A stretch of 64,000 nucleotides of DNA from Oreohelix idahoensis (Eukaryota; Mollusca; Gastropoda; Stylommatophora; Oreohelicidae), in NCBI GenBank assembly GCA_024509875.1, contig JAMPIV010000286.1, positions 62,001-126,000 on the forward strand, read 5' to 3'. Below, one piece after another: positions 25,087 to 37,670 of this stretch. Position numbers and translations under genes: made by a program. Position 1 is the stretch's first letter, and each line of letters opens with the position of its first letter. Below the pieces are notes generated by a model. That model did not search any database. It was not told the DNA's origin and was given only the letters and a program-made list of their open reading frames with translations.

Positions 25087-27164
25087 GGGAGTTGCTGTAG
25101 CGTAAGGTTTTTATAAGTGTAGCGTCAGTAGTAGAAACTGAAAGAGCAGAAATTGTATTCTGTCTTGAAATGAGTGAAGTCCCAGTGTTGGAGAAGAACA
25201 TTGGTATCACAGGATAGTCACGGCTGTGAAGGTATCTGCTTCAGAAGTTTTCAGAGTAAAGTCAGACCCTAAAGTGCCACCTTAACTACCTATGATAATC
25301 AAACAATTCAATAAAACTCAAACTTTAACAATATAAAATTAATAAGTCAGATGAGTACAATTATTGAATTTATTATGTATATTTACCTTTATTTTGTGTG
25401 TGTGTGAAATTATGAATGGATGATGATGGAAATCAATGAATAAAATATTTTACAAAACCTGAATGATGGTTGAATTTATATTTCTAATTATTTAACTAAA
25501 AAGTCTTTCTTTTAATTTTCCATTTAAGTTGAGATAAAGTTCCTCAAATGTTCTTTCAATCTAGTTTCTTGGCTATGCTAATAGACTTATGTTTTTCATC
25601 ATCAACTAATCACTGTCCTGGTCTGCTCTCATTTGGTTGCATGAATTTGAACATATGCTTTACTCAACTTTCAAGTCTTATGACTGTCTTTACTTGAAAA
25701 GCACAGATTTATCAGTGTAGTCCTCCCTCTAGACCACCAACTGCTGATGGGGACTGAGGATGAAGTCCGGATGACAATAGCAGAGGCTCCTGTATTGTTT
25801 CAGGTAGCACAGATTGATCTGGACTGTTAGACCTTTGATTTCTGATGACACGTATGTACCTGCGGACAATAGAGGACATGTGGCTAGCGTTTGGGTATGA
25901 AGCCCACAAGTCTATGTGTTCATGACATGAGTGTGTTTCAGATGGTTGCATGTATGTGAATGATACATGGATCATCTGATTAGCAATAGCGAGACAAGAC
26001 AGGTGTCTATCTGCAGAACATTTTTAAAAATAAGATAATACATGAATATAATACATTTTATACATAGGTATGATGCTACCTTTGCCTTTCATAATATGAA
26101 GTGCCAAGTCTCTGTTCATATATAATAGTGTAATTGACTACTCCACATGACAATCCTGATAATCGCGGGTAGGTATCCAATTCCTTTTACAGATTCACAA
26201 CTAAAGTGCAGTTTAGTCCTCTGGTCTGATCCTGACACAAGTCTATTAATTTAAAGCTGCAATAAAACAAATTAATTAATCATAAACCAACATACCCTCT
26301 TAGGATAGATGTTAAGTACAGAACAGACTTGATTTGGTGAAGTGGAACTGCACGGTAAAACAGATGGCAAAGTTATAGCCTTGGCAAGCTTCCTTCTTCA
26401 GTCTATCTCTGGCTTCTGCTGTGTGAGTGTGCGCTTTGAAAAATCTGCTGTCTCTTTTTATAGGCTAACATCCCGCGTATCGGAAAGCAATGCGTTGTGG
26501 CTTACTTGGAAACCGTGTTTTGGTGCAGTTCTGGGCGAGCTGGGCTTTTTGACATTTCTCCTTCCACTTTACAGAATTTTTTTCTTTTTTTTCCAATGTG
26601 AAACTTTCCATAATTGGTTTCGATTTAGAATTATTTCAAATTTTTAACGATGAACAACACAGCATCGCTCGATATATCGACGCCTTCACCTGCACATATT
26701 TCCAGAAGTAAGCCTGTCTTCCACCATTCCTTAGGCATGCATATAGTTGGAGTTATCCTTTGAATAATGAAACAACTTCCATCATTTTATGCCACTGCAT
26801 CATCTTAAACGATACTTAAATCCATCCAAGAATTTACACAGTTCTTGTTTCATACTAAACGACATACAATTATCGATCGACAGCAGTGCTCGCGGTTTTT
26901 GATTGGCTGGCACACTGCCCTCTTCTAAGAAAAAATCTAGGCGTGCGTTTACGTCATACGACAGTCGCCATACAACAATGAAAGAAAAGACAGCGCGCAG
27001 GCAAGCGACACAAAGGGACTTCACTCGACATGCAAAAAGATAAAGACTTTGTGACAAAGGGCGGATGTTTTCTGTATCGGGCAGCCAGTCCCAAAATACG
27101 GTTCGTCTCGTCATCGGGACATCCAGCACGGAGTTAAAGAGTTGGTTACGAGAGTCCACCTACT
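25087..27164. other. No recognised feature
   Basis: AT-rich non-coding sequence. Open frames of 87-119 residues (25712-25975 and 26800-27159, both minus; 26342-26647 plus) show no motif I recognise. Confidence 0.45.
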
Positions 27165-27177
27165 TTTAGTGATTGAC

Positions 27178-27267
27178 TTACTTACTTACTTAGTCGTTCC
27201 CCTTCTACCGTGAGGTGTAGAGGTTTGGAAGAGAGAGCGCCAGACTATTCTATCGGCTGTCTTCCTC
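27178..27267 (-). mobile_element. Extremely 5'-truncated LINE with 13-bp target duplications
   Basis: The 90 bp match the 3' end of the LINE at 727-815 almost exactly, including the TTAC-repeat tail. Perfect repeats tttagtgattgac flank it at 27165-27177 and 27268-27280. This is a clear record of target-primed reverse transcription that stopped after about 90 nt. Confidence 0.93.
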
Positions 27268-27280
27268 TTTAGTGATTGAC

Positions 27281-28147
27281 AGGCACTTAAATTGCACGCA
27301 AGCATGCAGACGTCGCAGGGCAAGATGGACGACTAATTACAGAGCGTTATTATGCTCTAACAAAACTATATTGTACGGAGCTACGTCATACAGTATGACG
27401 TAGTTAATATATGCAAGCAAAAGATGAAAAAATAAGCAGTTCGTATCTTGTATCATATTGATTGCAAAGGCCCAGTATATGGCTAATATTCACGTGTTCT
27501 AAATTGATGATCTATGAAATGATTGGAGCAATGTCTGGATAATAAAAGTATGTATCGTCTACTATATTGGAGCGTTTATTTGGTGATGGTTAACTGTTGG
27601 CGTTACAACGTTACACCTTCTAGACGTATTATTGGCCAAACCTATGAACACTCATTTAGTAACACACCAGATTTCTTTTTGAACTTAGTCTTATAGCTAA
27701 TTGTGCGAAAGACTGTTCTTTTCCATTACTTCTATTTGTTAATGGTTAATCCTATCGAAGATATCTCCTTTATGATTTATAATATAAAGAAGTCATTTAT
27801 AGTTATATACTTCACCTTCATCTAGATTATTAGATCATCACTGCAGACTGTCAAAGTTACACACTTCCATGCTCATTACATTTAACAAGAGTGATCAGTT
27901 ATGACGAAGCAATAGTGAGGAATAAGATAAAAAGAAAGCCTACTATTGATATTAGTGAAACCTATGAAGCCACTTTGTGTTTTCAGTCCTGTAGAAATCT
28001 GAGTCTACACATAGCATGTTTGGCGTCTAATCAGAAAGCTAGCAAAGTATACGCCAGGTTAGCAGAATTCACAAGATAGGATATCATACACTTCCTAAAT
28101 GACAAGGAAGATCTTAACGCCCGCGTTTGTATACGTCGGTATATATA
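27281..28147. other. No recognised feature
   Basis: AT-rich non-coding sequence. Confidence 0.5.
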
Positions 28148-28440
28148 AAGTTCAACTCACTCACAAGCGTATTTCCCGAATCAAGATCGCACATCTTCAC
28201 AAGTTGATGTCGAAATATCAAGTTCAACTTACTCAAAAGCTTATCGCATAAATCAAGTTAAAGCACACACAAGTTGATTCTCCTACATATCAAGTTCAAT
28301 TCACTCAAAAGCGTATTCCCTGAATCAAGATTACACATTCACAAGTTGATTTGCCAAGGTATCAAGAACAAGTGCTCACACGTTTACTCGCATGCATATA
28401 GAGTTCGAATAACTCGAAAGCTGATAGCCTGAATCAAGTT
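28148..28440. repeat. 72-bp minisatellite, about 4 diverged units
   Basis: Unit markers aagttcaactcactca begin at 28148, 28220 and 28292, and a weaker one at 28364, all 72 bp apart. The array degrades towards 28440, just before the LTR at 28470. Confidence 0.85.
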
Positions 28441-28469
28441 TAGGTGCTCAGTGCGTCAGTACATGAAGT

Positions 28470-30882
28470 TGTGGTGAAGTGGGATGTTATAAATATTTAT
28501 AGGGGACTTAGTGTACTGACTGAGATCAGCTGTGAAGGTATCTATATCTATTAAGAGTAGTGTATTATAGATAACCTTACTTGCTACCACATATCTATAT
28601 ATCTCAGTCAGAATTATTCTGGAATAGTGTGATGACTACGTTAGGTGTCTAGGGTATGTGTATGATGAAGTGTAAGTCACAACAGCAGACAGATAAACAA
28701 TTTAATTTAATCCACTACTCTTGACAACACGGTGACACTCACATACATATAACACTCTATGAGAATATCTTAAGGAATCACTGATAACTTTTCAAATAAC
28801 AATATGTATTCATGGTTATCATAAAGGTATATGTGTCCTGATTCAAATACAAAGGAACCAGGAATCACAATCAATTTTAATTACAAGTATATGTACAGAC
28901 TTTATCAATATGAATATTGTAGTGACATATATTATTAAAATATCCTATGTGTGTCAGTTGTGTAGTGGTAATATGAGGTAATACTGGTTTTGTTTTGTTC
29001 AAGCTCTGTTGGTATTTGTCATCATGACTTCAATAGTTTGTCTTTTGGGACTAGTATTGGAGATGTTCTCAGTTCCTGATATTAAGACAATTAAATTCCC
29101 CTCTGAATGTTATTTTTACAAAGTCATTTCAAGATGAGGGGACATAATGTTGAGCTCAGCTGGCCAAATCAGCTTATCTTGCGTGATGGCGGCAGGAAAG
29201 GACTCCTCTGCTCGAATTCTCCTCTGGGCTCTGGAGACACCTCACTGATAGCTAAAAAGACCAAGGAGTATGCTGTCCGACTCTGGATTCAGCAAAGCTC
29301 TGACCAGGTGCTGCTCAGTACCATCAAGACCACGGTCCCTGTAAACAAGAAGGATGTACCTTCTACTTCATAACTAATTGATACTCTAGTTCTACACTGA
29401 GCACAAAACAACACAAACATTGAGTTCAGAGCGTTAGGCCAACTGTCAGCTTCATCTGAAATACTTTATACCAGTATTTACCTCCTTAATGGTTACCACG
29501 CCTCTGCACTTCCAGCATTATTTCTGTCTAATCAATCATCCAGGTGTCAGTGTACTATTTGGCCATTCCATGCCGTTTTACTTCCCTCCGACACCCTCTG
29601 TTCAGGCTGGAGCATTATAGGCTTTATCTCCTGTTTGCCACTGAACTACACATATATATACAGGCATAAATTAACAATTTACATTCAATTTTCATTAAAA
29701 GATACTGAATGGTTCAAGCTTACCACAATTTCATGGAAATAAACACAGATACGTTGATTAGCAATGAATTCTGGCACAATTACTGGCACAAATTCCCATC
29801 TGCTTATGTTCCAGGCTTTTATTTAACAGAAATATGAGCTGGCTTCAACGCACTGTTGCTTTATCAAGATTATTTGCACTAGTGGTCTCGAACTAACGCT
29901 CCTAAGTGAGTATATCAGCGAGTCTAGCCAATGAGGCCACGTTTCGACAAGTATTTGAAAAAATGTTACCTTCCTATGTCTCCCCTAACAACGAAAGATA
30001 GTATTTATAGCCCGACCAATCGTGGTTAGTCTTTCATTTGTTGCGCTCCAATCAATTTGGAGTTTACATGGTAGGCTATTTCTGTAACGTAAGATTTTTT
30101 CAAACACGTTATAAAAAAATTTTATGAGCAGAAATGATTTTATGTTGTCAGGCATCCCCACTAGTTTATTTTGGTTATAATTTATTAATTCCTGGACTAT
30201 TTGCGTAACGTTTTACATATTCTTTGTCAGCAAGCCCTAAGGAACCCAAATATCCAAATTTAAAAGAGCTACGTGGCTGCGTTCAAAATATGTATTTTCT
30301 ACCTCCTGTTTCGAAGATGTGCTGTCTGGGTACTGTTATGTTTTCAACCGTAAACCCATCTATTGTTATCTTTCCTAATAAGCGTTTTTTTATGATTTTA
30401 AAACCTAACTCTGGGAAGGGTAATGTATTTTATCACTGTCCGTCTGAAAAAAAGTTAGTGCATGTAGTCTTACACGCGTGATGGCAGCATTTGTGTATCG
30501 CGCAACGCGTGTTGCATGCGTTCCTGATTTTCAGCCCTCCCTCTCTCTTTATCCTTTAGTCCATCTGTTCGTTCGTTTTGGTAACGCAGTATAATTAATG
30601 TTAGGATTAATTTAGGTCATTACGCAGTCTGCCTCTCAATGTTTTTCCAAGAAATACAGCACACGTTTCATTGAAGAAAGCGGGTATAATACAGTAAGCT
30701 TTTACTATCAACGTGAAAGCGTTACAATTTGCAGACGAAGCAGAAAACAAGGGGGATTTCGAGTACATTCTTTGTGACAGCACTGTTATTTACCATTCTT
30801 CTTCCTTTATTTATTATATGTATTTATTAGGCTTTATATTTACTTGATAATTTATATATGTGGATTAGAATATTCCACGACA
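28470..30882 (-). repeat. 3' LTR of copy 1 (2413 bp)
   Basis: Read on the minus strand it starts TGTCGTGGAATATTC and ends CACTTCACCACA (TG...CA). It is about 420 bp longer than the LTRs of copy 2 because of extra sequence between about 29335 and 29735. An 88-residue open frame (29107-29373) is also present in the other LTR but not in copy 2, so it is probably chance. Confidence 0.93.
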
Positions 30883-30893
30883 CCTCCCCTCTT
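30883..30893 (-). other. Polypurine tract of copy 1
   Basis: Minus-strand AAGAGGGGAGG immediately before the 3' LTR start TGTCGTGG; expected primer for plus-strand DNA synthesis. Confidence 0.85.
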
Positions 30894-30951
30894 AAAACAG
30901 ACATTATATGTCAGTCCTTTATTCTATATTCACATAGAGAAATTATTATTA

Positions 30952-33701
30952 TTATTTCTGGGGTTTACGGTGATTCTCATCACACGGATGGCGGCTTAAA
31001 AAATCCGCTCCCAAATTGGTTTTTCCAGATATATACTCAATGCTAAAATTATATGGAGCCAGAAGTAAAGACCATCGGAGTAACCTAGAGTTCTCATGCT
31101 TAGCCTGTGCTAGAAACGATAAAGGTTTGTGGTCTGTTTGCAACTTAAATGCCTTCCCATACAGATAAATATTGAATTTCTTTATCGCCCATATTACTGC
31201 AAGACATTCCTTTTTCGCTAGTTGAGTAGTTGATTTCAGCTTTATTCAACTTTCTGCTAGCATATGCCACTGGGCTTAATTCCCCATCCAATGCATCTGA
31301 TTTCTGTAGTAGAGTTGCACCTAACCCAATATTACTTGCATCCGTCCTTACTATGAATTCTTGACTTAAGTCAGGTAATTTCAAAATGGGTTTACTTGTG
31401 AGCTTTTCCTTCAATTCTTGGTAAGTCATTTCACATTGTGGTGTCCATGTAATGCGATCTGGATGTCCTTTACGTGTCAATTCAGTTAACGGTGCACATA
31501 TGGAATTAAAGTTTTTGATATACTTCTGGTAGAAACCACATAATGAGACAAAGGATCTCACGTCCTTCTTGGTTTGTGGTCTCGGGGCTTTCTGTAGTTT
31601 CTCTAAATTCTTTGGGTCAGGGGTCATGTTTCCCTGATAAACTGTGTGTCCCAAAAATTCCAATTCTTTACATCCAACGCAACATTTGGTTGGTCGGGCT
31701 GTTAAATTTGCCTCCCTAAGTCGATTAAACAGCATGTTCAGAGAGTCAATGTGTTCCTCAAATGTTTCTGTTGCTATAAGGATATCATCCATAAAATTTG
31801 TTATACAGGGATTATTCAGAGGATCCAATAATTTTCTCATCATTCTAGAGAAGACACTAGGCGCATTCTTCAATCCAAATGGCAATCTATTAAACTCATA
31901 GTGTCCTTCTGAGGTACTAAAAGCTAGGTATGGTCTAACCTCAGGCTTTACTGGAATCTGATAGTATCCTTTACTCAGATCCACTTTTGAGAAATATTTA
32001 GCTTTATTTAGTCTGGCAAACAGCTGATTTGTATCCGGCAATGGATCCACCTGTCCTTCTGTAATAGCATTCAGTCTCCTGTAATCTATACAGAGTCTAT
32101 GTTCTCCAGAGGGCTTCCTTAAGAGTACAACACCGGAACTATACGAAGACTCACTGTGCGAAATAATTCCTTCCTTCAACAGATAGTCTATCTCTTCCTT
32201 CAAAGCTTTCTCCTTAGCAAACGGAATCGAATATGGTTTCATACAGACAGGTGTGGAGTCTATTAGTTTCATATCATATTCCAATAGGTTTGTATGCCCT
32301 GGTCGGTCTGTTAACACCTCTGCATGATTATTTAGAACCTGTTGCACTCTCTCTTTCTGAGTTTTCGTTAAAATGTGTACTGATTTTCACCTGTGCTGCT
32401 GTCTCACAGGGGTGTAATGGATATTCAAATGATGAAAGTGGTTCCTTTTTCATCTCCATGGCGATGGACAAGGTCAACAAGTGTGTCTCTTCCTGATGTT
32501 CTCTTTCCAAATATTTCTTCAGGAGATTCACATGATAGATTTTTTCTTTCCCCTTCTTATCTATCTTATAATTTGTTCTAGACACCTTCTCTAGAACTGT
32601 ATATGGACCCTGCCATCCAATTTGTAACTTATTCTGACTCCCGGGCAAAAGAAGCAGTACCTTCTCTCCCACAGCCAAATCTCTGTCTTTCGCCTTCCTG
32701 TTATAATAGGCAGCATGTTTCTTCCTGGCTTGTTTCAAATTTTCATTGGCAAGTTTCCAACCAGTTTTTAACCGAGTGGTCAGCTCATTCACATATTGGT
32801 ATGAAGATGTAATGTTTTCCTCTGCCTTTTCATCAGTCCACGTTCTTAACATAGCTACATATGGACCTTTAATTGTGTGGACCTATTTGTCCATGCACCG
32901 GTATGGTCTCTTCCACTCGAAGCTTTATAGTGATGATTTTTCCTCCCAGAATTATCATTCACAAAACGACCGCTACCAAGTCTTTTGGGGCTTTCTCCCC
33001 ACTTAAAATTCTTGATGAGAGATTTCCTCCCTACATCCTCTTCCTCCAGTTTGTTTAAGTCCGATTGAGGGATTTTCGGCTTATCCTGGGGTAAGACATC
33101 TTTTTGCACTCTCCGCATAGTGGCCATTGTAAAACAGTTAAGTGAAGCTTGTCCGTGAAAAGGGGCTTCCCATTCCATTTGGTCCACTTTTTTCAAATTT
33201 ATATTTCTTTTTATTATCAGGCCTAATTTTGCCCCGTGGCGTGTCCAGGTCCTGATCCATGTTCCCACTTGTGGGTGTTCCCTCATGTGCTATGCTACAC
33301 CTTTCTACAAAATTCTCAATGTCCCATCTTGCTTTGGGCCAATAATAATTGTGAGCCACCTTTTGAATGATGGTACCTATTTTCTCATGGTCCCCATCTG
33401 GTTTCACATGTAGGCTCCTTATTAATTCTGTCCTGTATCTTTTAGGAAGTACCAGTTGTCCCTGACCTTTGGATCTAGCTCCAGTCTTCCTATACATCAA
33501 CTTGTTTTTCATGTAAAAATCTCCCTTGCCTGGAGTTGTATGACAAGTTGACAATTTTCTGAAACAAGGCTTGAGTGTTTTATCCCCAGCCTGTGCCTTC
33601 CTCATCTCTTCTGGAGTGGTATCTAACATAATATCCTCCTCTCCTGTCTTGAGGTCGACCTGACCTGAAGGGTTGCCATATACACAGGTTTCCTTCTGCA
33701 A
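30952..33701 (-). pseudogene. Broken pol of copy 1: integrase pieces, RT, RNase H
   Basis: From 5' to 3' on the minus strand: an integrase zinc-binding-like region (33701-33290, LVLPKRYRTELIRSLHV then HNYYWPKARWDIENF), unrecognised sequence (33286-32855), the integrase GPY/F module (32852 onward, IGWQGPYTVLEKV), then reverse transcriptase (31145-32347) with VDLSKGYYQIPV, LPFGLKNAPSVF and the FMDD catalytic box, then RNase H with IVRTDASNIGLG, ending GKTNLGADFLSRHP near 30975. Frameshifts against copy 2 include an extra A near 32371, an extra C near 31215 and two extra bases near 33645. There is no protease and no integrase D,D35E core. The polymerase would copy element RNA in cytoplasmic particles; this copy cannot make it. 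Confidence 0.9.
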
Positions 33702-34909
33702 CGGTCAGTGTCATGATTGTCCATCTGACAATTCTTACACCACCTTTTTCCTTGGTTGAAAGATTTTCTTTCATCATATTTCCTTTCATCGAATTGTGGG
33801 AATTTATTTTTATTTTCATACCGTGGCCTATCAAATTGGTGCTTACCTTTATTTTGATCCTTAGGATCAAATTTATTAAAGTTCTGTGGTGCCCTAAAGT
33901 TATCCACTTGTTTCTTTTTATTACCTGTTACCTCTGCTTGAGCTGCTTGATACCTTTCAGCAACATTTAGCAACTCACCCAGCCTCTCTGCACCTTGTTC
34001 CATGAGAAACTTTCTCAGGTCTGGAGCCATGGACTCTCTTAATTGCTCTATAAGGACCATTTCCTTAAGATCTTGGGTTTTCCCCAGAGAAGTCCATTTC
34101 TCCAAGTATGTCTCTATTCGTGCAGAGAACTGGTGATATGTTTCACCTGACAGTAGTTTAGCATTCCTAAATTTTTTCCTATAAAATTCTGCATTCTTTT
34201 CATATCTTAACAAAAGAGCCTGCTTTAGCATGTCATAATTTTCCTGATCACCTCTACTCATTTTTGCAAAAACTTCATAAGCTGCCCCACGAAGTCCCTG
34301 AGATAACTTTAAGCTCCACCTTTCTCTCTCTAACCCATACGTGGTAGCTAATAGTTCATATCTATTTATATAGCTCTCAATATCATCGTCTTTCTCAACA
34401 AAATGATCTAAATGAAAGTTCATAGCTGAGGTTGAGGCTCCCTGAGTAACCGTAGCATCAGAGGCAAAGGGACTGGCACCATTTTCAGGAGCATGGCCTT
34501 GAAACTCAAACTCCCTTAGTCGTAATTCATGTTCCCTTTGTAATCTTTTCTCCTCCTTTTCTGCTTCCCTCTCTGCAGCTAATCTCTTCTCTTCTCTTTC
34601 TGCAGCCTGTCTTCTTTCCTCGGCTTCTCTTTCTGCAGCTAATCTTTTGTCTTCTCTTTCTGCTTCCAATTTCTTAGCCTCTTTGTCAGCCTCAATCTGC
34701 AACCTCTTAGTCTCAGCCTCAGCTTCAAATTGCAACCTCTTAGTCTCAGCCTCTAACTTTCTTTCGGCCTCTTTTTCTAATCTTCTTTCTTCGCGTTCAA
34801 TAAATTTGTCACATTCCGTAGTGACATAGGCAACCATAACTTGCCCATCTAATCCTAACTCTTTTGCAGTCTGTACAGCAGCAGATCGAAACTTGGCCAG
34901 GTCCGCCAT
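33623..34909 (-). CDS. gag: Gag of copy 1 (428 residues)
   Basis: Starts MADLAKFRSAAVQTAKEL just inside the primer site, the first ATG after the 5' LTR. Residues about 33-150 form a highly charged E/K/R/A coiled coil (repeated EAERKLEAE and REEKRLAAE-type heptads). A capsid-like region follows with a SCAN-like stretch (KKFRNAKLLSGETYHQF through LREFLMEQ-type text, about residues 258-338), then a basic linker and a CCHC zinc knuckle CKNCQMDNHDTDRC. It encodes the structural protein for RNA packaging. The frame shifts after the knuckle because of two extra bases near 33645, so the C-terminus RRILC is artefactual; copy 2 reads through. Confidence 0.88.
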   Translation of the reverse strand: MADLAKFRSAAVQTAKELGLDGQVMVAYVTTECDKFIEREERRLEKEAERKLEAETKRLQFEAEAETKRLQIEADKEAKKLEAEREDKRLAAEREAEERRQAAEREEKRLAAEREAEKEEKRLQREHELRLREFEFQGHAPENGASPFASDATVTQGASTSAMNFHLDHFVEKDDDIESYINRYELLATTYGLERERWSLKLSQGLRGAAYEVFAKMSRGDQENYDMLKQALLLRYEKNAEFYRKKFRNAKLLSGETYHQFSARIETYLEKWTSLGKTQDLKEMVLIEQLRESMAPDLRKFLMEQGAERLGELLNVAERYQAAQAEVTGNKKKQVDNFRAPQNFNKFDPKDQNKGKHQFDRPRYENKNKFPQFDERKYDERKSFNQGKRWCKNCQMDNHDTDRCRRKPVYMATLQVRSTSRQERRILC

Positions 34910-35088
34910 TGTCTATCAGGTAAATTTCTACAATGTCTAACCAACAATTTAATCTCTAAATATATCTAATGGACAACACAGGCACCGTGAGCTCAACCTT
35001 ATTCAATTCCACCCAAGGATACCTTTTAATTCTTATATTCCCTGAAGTGAATTACCCCCAATATTTTTAATAGGGAAAGATTCAAAAT

Positions 35089-35106
35089 CCCAAGAGCGAG
35101 ACCCCA
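35089..35106 (-). other. Candidate tRNA primer-binding site, copy 1
   Basis: Minus-strand TGGGGTCTCGCTCTTGGG begins five bases inside the 5' LTR end. TGG is the expected complement of tRNA CCA. It resembles proline-tRNA-type primer sites but is not identical, so the tRNA identity is uncertain. Confidence 0.6.
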
Positions 35107-35111
35107 ATATA

Positions 35112-37455
35112 TGTGGTGAAGTGGGATGTTATAAATATTTATAGGGGACTTAGTGTACTGACTGAGATCAGCTGTGAAGGTATCTATATCTATTAAGAGT
35201 AGTGTATTATAGATAACCTTACTTGCTACCACATATCTATATATCTCAGTCAGAATTATTCTGGAATAGTGTGATGACTACGTTAGGTGTCTAGGGTATG
35301 TGTATGATGAAGTGTAAGTCACAACAACAGACAGATAAACAATTTAATTTAATCCACTACTCTTGACAACACGGTGACACTCACATACATATAACACTCT
35401 ATGAGAATATCTTAAGGAATCACTGATAACTTTTCAAATAACAATATGTATTCATGGTTATCATAAAGGTATATGTGTCCTGATTCAAATACAAAGGAAC
35501 CAGGAATCACAATCAATTTTAATTACAAGTATATGTACAGACTTTATCAATATGAATATTGTAGTGACATATATTATTAAAATATCCTATGTGTGTCAGT
35601 TGTGTAGTGGTAATATGAGGTAATACTGGTTTTGTTTTGTTCAAGCTCTGTTGGTATTTGTCATCATGACTTCAATAGTTTGTCTTTTGGGACTAGTATT
35701 GGAGATGTTCTCAGTTCCTGATATTAAGACAATTAAATTCCCCTCTGAATGTTATTTTTACAAAGTCATTTCAAGATGAGGGGACATAATGTTGAGCTCA
35801 GCTGGCCAAATCAGCTTATCTTGCGTGATGGCGGCAGGAAAGGACTCCTCTGCTCGAATTCTCCTCTGGGCTCTGGAGACACCTCACTGATAGCTAAAAA
35901 GACCAAGGAGTATGCTGTCCGACTCTGGATTCAGCAAAGCTCTGACCAGGTGCTGCTCAGTACCATCAAGACCACGGTCCCTGTAAACAAGAAGGATGTA
36001 CCTTCTACTTCATAACTAATTGATACTCTAGTTCTACACTGAGCACAATACAACACAAACATTGAGTTCAGAGCGTTAGGCCAACTGTCAGCTTCATCTG
36101 AAATACTTTATACCAGTATTTACCTCCTTAATGGTTACCACGCCTCTGCACTTCCAGCATTATTTCTGTCTAATCAATCATCCAGGTGTCAGTGTACTAT
36201 TTGGCCATTCCATGCCGTTTTACTTCCCTCCGACACCCTCTGTTCAGGCTGGAGCATTATAGGCTTTATCTCCTGTTTGCCACTGAACTACACATATATA
36301 TATACAGGCATAAATTAACAATTTACATTCAATTTTCATTAAAAGATACTGAATGGTTCAAGCTTACCACAATTTCATGGAAATAAACACAGATACGTTG
36401 ATTAGCAATGAATTCTGGCACAATTACTGGCACAAATTCCCATCTGCTTATGTTCCAGGCTTTTATTTAACAGAAATATGAGCTGGCTTCAACGCACTGT
36501 TGCTTTATCAAGATTATTTGCACTAGTGGTCTCGAACTAACGCTCCTAAGTGAGTATATCAGCGAGTCTAGCCAATGAGGCCACGTTTCGACAAGTATTT
36601 GAAAAAATGTTACCTTCCTATGTCTCCCCTAACAACGAAAGATAGTATTTATAGCCCGACCAATCGTGGTTAGTCTTTCATTTGTTGCGCTCCAATCAAT
36701 TTGGAGTTTACATGGTAGGCTATTTCTGTAACGTAAGATTTTTTCAAACACGTTATAAAAAAATTTTATGAGCAGAAATGATTTTATGTTGTCAGGCATC
36801 CCCACTAGTTTATTTTGGTTATAATTTATTAATTCCTGGACTATTTGCGTAACGTTTTACATATTCTTTGTCAGCAAGCCCTAAGGAACCCAAATATCCA
36901 AATTTAAAAGAGCTACGTGGCTGCGTTCAAAATATGTATTTTCTACCTCCTGTTTCGAAGATGTGCTGTCTGGGTACTGTTATGTTTTCAACCGTAAACC
37001 CATCTATTGTTATCTTTCCTAATAAGCGTTTTTTATGATTTTAAAACCTAACTCTGGGAAGGGTAATGTATTTTATCACTGTCCGTCTGAAAAAAAGTTA
37101 GTGCATGTAGTCTTACACGCGTGATGGCAGCATTTGTGTATCGCGCAACGCGTGTTGCATGCGTTCCTGATTTTCAGCCCTCCCTCTCTCTTTATCCTTT
37201 AGTCCATCTGTTCGTTCGTTTTGGTAACGCAGTATAATTAATGTTAGGATTAATTTAGGTCATTACGCAGTCTGCCTCTCAATGTTTTTCCAAGAAATAC
37301 AGCACACGTTTCATTGAAGAAAGCGGGTATAATACAGTAAGCTTTTACTATCAACGTGAAAGCGTTACAATTTGCAGACGAAGCAGAAAACAAGGGGGAT
37401 TTCGAGTACATTCTTTGTGACAGCACTGTTATTTACCATTCTTCTTCCTTTATTT
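35112..37455 (-). repeat. 5' LTR of copy 1, outer end missing
   Basis: Near-identical to 28470-30813. It stops at ctttattta, where the other LTR continues to its TGTCGTGG terminus about 70 bp later. The promoter region of the element is therefore damaged. Confidence 0.93.
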
Positions 37456-37670
37456 ACAAACACACCTGTTACCAACAGATCATTTCGTGAAGAGTTCCAG
37501 TCTAGTCAGTGCCCTTTTCAAGATTATACAGCAGACAATTTCTTGAGACAAATGTCAACGGCTTGTCGATGCTAGAGAGATTTCCAAGCGTTGAAGTACA
37601 GTTTAACTTCCAAGTTCTCATTACTACACGCGCAAAGGTTTTCATCAATAAGTCGTTCTCTTGGAGATAA

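Larger units (their letters stand above)
28470..37455 (-). mobile_element. Gmr1-like LTR retrotransposon, copy 1 (5' LTR end lost)
   Basis: Element on the minus strand: 5' LTR 35112-37455, primer site near 35106, gag 33623-34909, pol remnants 30952-33701, polypurine tract 30883-30893, and 3' LTR 28470-30882. Integrase modules precede RT, the order of Gmr1-like Ty3/gypsy elements. The 5' LTR lacks about 70 bp at its outer end (37456 onwards), so no target duplication can be checked. The two LTRs differ at only a handful of sites over about 2.34 kb, so the insertion is recent although the coding region is frameshifted. Confidence 0.93.

Noticed and set aside
26800..27159. 119-residue minus-strand frame
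   Set aside because: No recognisable family; composition like neighbouring non-coding DNA.
29107..29373. 88-residue frame in both LTRs of copy 1
   Set aside because: It is broken in the copy 2 LTRs and has no motif; likely chance within an LTR.
32855..33286. A second integrase core hidden in the lysine-rich segment
   Set aside because: No D,D35E spacing or core motifs in the frames I read; left as unrecognised sequence.
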